From Thermaceae bacterium (lineage in GTDB: Bacteria; Deinococcota; Deinococci; Deinococcales; Marinithermaceae), in the NCBI GenBank assembly GCA_015490435.1, contig WFXV01000076.1, positions 1-5,822 of the forward strand: a DNA stretch of 5,822 bases, written 5' to 3'. The position numbers and the translations under genes were made by a program. The notes beneath the pieces were generated by a model. It saw only the letters and a program-made list of their open reading frames with translations. It did no database searches and had not been told where the DNA came from. Shown here in pieces: positions 4,331 to 5,822 of the stretch (positions are counted from its first letter, which is position 1; each line of letters opens with the position of its first letter).

Positions 4331-5587
4331 GTGCAACCCCCCCTGCCCGAGCGCGTGCGGCCAAAGCGGCTTTCGGAGATCGTCGGTCAGGAGGCGCTCT
4401 TGCGCCGCCTTTCCCGCATGGTCGAGCGAAAGAGCCCGGCCTCGATGATCCTTTGGGGCCCGCCGGGGAGCGGCAAGACCACGATCGCCCGGGCCCTGGC
4501 CCGGGAGCTCGGGCTTCCCTTCGTCGCCCTCTCGGCGGTGGAGGCCGGAGTCAAGGAGATCAAGGCGCTGGCCGAGCGCGCCGAGAAGGAGGGGCCGATC
4601 CTGCTCTTCTTCGACGAGATCCACCGGCTCAACAAGGCCCAGCAGGACTACCTCCTCCCCCACGTCGAGTCGGGGCGGTTCGTGCTCGTGGGGGCGACCA
4701 CCGAGAACCCGAGCTTTTCCATCATCCCCGCGCTCCGCTCTAGGGCGCGGGTCTACGTGCTCGAGCCGCTTGGAAAAGAGGATATCCTCGCCCTCCTCAG
4801 TCGGGCGCTTACCCACCCCGAGGGGCTCCCTGGCGTCGATGCCGAGGAGGAGGCCCTCGAGCTCATCGCCGAGGCCGCCTCCGGCGACGCCCGGCGGGCG
4901 CTTTCTGCCCTCGAGCTCGCCGCCGAGCTCGGCGGGGGGCGGGTGAGCCTGGAGGCGGCGAAGGAGGCGCTCGGCCGCGAGAACCTGGTGATGGACAGGG
5001 GCGGCGACGCTTTCTACGACCTGATCAGCGCGCTGCACAAGAGCGTCCGCGGCTCCCACGCCGACGCCGCCCTTTACTACCTCGCCCGGATGCTCGAGGG
5101 CGGGGCCGACCCCCTCTACGTCGCCCGCCGGCTGGTGCGGATGGCGGTGGAGGACATCGGCCTCGCCGATCCCGGCGCCCTCCGGGTGGCGCTCGCCGCC
5201 AAGGAGGCCTACGAGTTCCTGGGAAGCCCCGAGGGCGAGCTCGCTCTCGCCGAGGCCACCCTTTACCTCGCGCTCGCCCCCAAGTCGAACCGGGTCTACC
5301 GGGCCTACGAGGAGGCCCGCCGGGCGGCGCGGGCGCACCCCGCGGCCCCGGTCCCGCTCCACCTCAGGAACGCCCCCACCGGGCTCATGAAGGCGCTCGG
5401 CTACGGCGAGGGCTACGCCTACTACCACGACGACCCCGAGGGGAGCTTCGCCCAGCGCTACCTGCCGGAGGAGCTCGAGGGCGCGCGCTTTTACGAGCCC
5501 GGGGAGGAGGGCTTCGAAAAGCGGTTCAAGGCCCGCCTCGAGGAGCTGAGGCGGCGTTTTGAGGCCGGGCGTAGAATGAAGCGCTAG
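4331..5587 (+). CDS. rarA: Replication-associated recombination protein A (RarA/MgsA, AAA+ ATPase)
   Basis: This 418-residue protein belongs to the RarA/MgsA/WRNIP1 family, AAA+ ATPases related to clamp-loader subunits that act at stalled replication forks with SSB. Walker A is G43-P-P-G-S-G-K49-T-T, Walker B L-L-F-F-D95-E96-I-H, sensor 1 G-A-T-T-E-N126-P-S, the arginine-finger region L-R136-S-R138 and sensor 2 G185-D-A-R188-R-A-L. The C-terminal half carries the family's tetramerisation domain, with R-M-A-V-E-D-I-G-L-A-D, the A-P-K-S-N segment, and P-L-H-L-R-N-A-P-T-G-L-M-K followed by Y-H-D-D-P. Length matches the family. GTG 4331 is the chosen start because it yields the expected N-terminus ending P-x-R-P-K-R-L-S-E-I-V-G-Q and follows a -10 box by six bases; the nearby ATG at 4323 is out of frame. 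It diverges from dnaJ and is followed 13 bases later by another gene, probably co-transcribed. Confidence 0.96.
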   Translation: MQPPLPERVRPKRLSEIVGQEALLRRLSRMVERKSPASMILWGPPGSGKTTIARALARELGLPFVALSAVEAGVKEIKALAERAEKEGPILLFFDEIHRLNKAQQDYLLPHVESGRFVLVGATTENPSFSIIPALRSRARVYVLEPLGKEDILALLSRALTHPEGLPGVDAEEEALELIAEAASGDARRALSALELAAELGGGRVSLEAAKEALGRENLVMDRGGDAFYDLISALHKSVRGSHADAALYYLARMLEGGADPLYVARRLVRMAVEDIGLADPGALRVALAAKEAYEFLGSPEGELALAEATLYLALAPKSNRVYRAYEEARRAARAHPAAPVPLHLRNAPTGLMKALGYGEGYAYYHDDPEGSFAQRYLPEELEGARFYEPGEEGFEKRFKARLEELRRRFEAGRRMKR

Positions 5588-5600
5588 AAAAGGAGTTCCC

Positions 5601-5822
5601 ATGCCCTACGACCTAAAGGACGTTCGCCTGCCGGTGCTCACCGGACGGGCGCTCCGCGCGTTCGCCGCCCTGCTCGACCGGCCCGGCATCGGCCCCCTCC
5701 TCGTCCGAAAGCTCCTGAAGGACGCCGGGGTGGACCGGCTCTCGCGGCTGGAGGCCCCGCCCGACCCGCTCTTTCTGCCCGCGTTTTCGCCCCCCGAGGG
5801 CGGGGCCTCCAGCCGCGAGAGC
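5601..5822 (+). CDS. Unrecognised protein, N-terminal fragment (3' partial)
   Basis: The ATG at 5601 is preceded by AAGGAG (5590-5595) with 5-base spacing, the best Shine-Dalgarno in the window, and lies 13 bases after the rarA stop, so the gene is very likely in an operon with rarA. Seventy-four codons are open to the window end. The start reads M-P-Y-D-L-K-D-V-R-L-P-V-L-T-G-R, then Leu/Arg-rich, probably helical sequence, then a Pro-rich stretch (P-P-D-P-L-F-L-P). There is no signal peptide or membrane segment, and no family motif is reached, so I assign no function. The last 25 bases are the exact reverse complement of bases 5738-5762. The final residues (about G-G-A-S-S-R-E-S) may therefore be an artefact rather than true protein sequence. 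Confidence 0.75.
   Translation, partial: MPYDLKDVRLPVLTGRALRAFAALLDRPGIGPLLVRKLLKDAGVDRLSRLEAPPDPLFLPAFSPPEGGASSRES
5738..5822. repeat. Perfect 25-bp inverted repeat with 35-base spacer at the window end
   Basis: Bases 5738-5762 are exactly the reverse complement of 5798-5822, with 35 bases between. The repeat ends at the last base of the window and may extend beyond it. It lies inside an open reading frame, has no following T-run in view, and no transposon-like flank is seen. A genuine cruciform or hairpin and a fold-back chimera at a contig end both fit; the position at the edge favours the artefact. Confidence 0.9.

Noticed and set aside
2872..4743. 623-residue open frame on the plus strand across csp, dnaJ and the rarA 5' end
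   Set aside because: It is Pro/Gly/Leu-rich low-complexity sequence antisense to dnaJ and csp; no motif, no ribosome site, and it crosses a terminator and two promoters.
3182..5602. 806-residue open frame on the minus strand across rarA and dnaJ
   Set aside because: The translation is Arg/Gly/Pro-rich with no domain; it is antisense to rarA and out of frame with dnaJ, both of which have clear family motifs. Long shadow frames are expected at this GC content.
1..5822. Defence system, mobile element, CRISPR array or RNA gene
   Set aside because: All clear genes are core or common chromosomal families, with similar base composition throughout. There are no direct-repeat arrays, no transposase or integrase, and no tRNA-like cloverleaf was recognised by eye.

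Overview
The window looks like an ordinary chromosomal stretch from a very GC-rich thermophile of the Deinococcota, most likely the Thermales (Thermus / Meiothermus / Marinithermus / Oceanithermus side). This is inferred from the protein style (a Thermus-like zinc-finger DnaJ with almost no Gly/Phe linker), the near-exclusive use of CTC-GAG for Leu-Glu, and several start codons lying 6 bases after a -10 box, as expected for leaderless mRNAs, which are common in this phylum. Genes are tightly packed. Both window edges cut through genes, so it could be a whole short contig. No mobile element, CRISPR array, tRNA or rRNA was seen, and I found no new multi-gene system.

Left part (1-1999). The 3' end of an AddA/RecB-type helicase-nuclease runs rightward. 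Facing it is a leftward unit: an atypical short-chain dehydrogenase (SDR), then an OsmC-family protein whose ATG overlaps the SDR stop codon (TAATG), then a probable small unrecognised ORF that runs antisense into the nuclease gene. The SDR keeps the nucleotide-binding motif but lacks the usual catalytic Tyr and Lys.

Middle (2000-3213). Only 20 bases separate the SDR from a divergent small cupin gene, and that gap carries two overlapping -10 boxes, one per strand. The cupin overlaps a convergent GNAT acetyltransferase gene by 38 bases. Next come a cold-shock protein gene with a strong hairpin terminator, and its roughly 70-base leader with its own promoter (TGGACA-17-TACCCT) and a possible hairpin.

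Right part (3214-5822). A zinc-finger DnaJ co-chaperone gene (leftward) and the replication-fork AAA+ ATPase gene rarA (rightward) diverge from a 46-base gap with interlocking promoters. Behind rarA, probably co-transcribed, starts an unrecognised gene cut by the window end. Its last 85 bases hold a perfect 25-bp inverted repeat ending exactly at the last base, which may be a fold-back assembly artefact. The theme is housekeeping and stress: DNA repair and replication (nuclease, RarA), protein folding (DnaJ), cold response (Csp) and redox or detoxification (OsmC, SDR, cupin).
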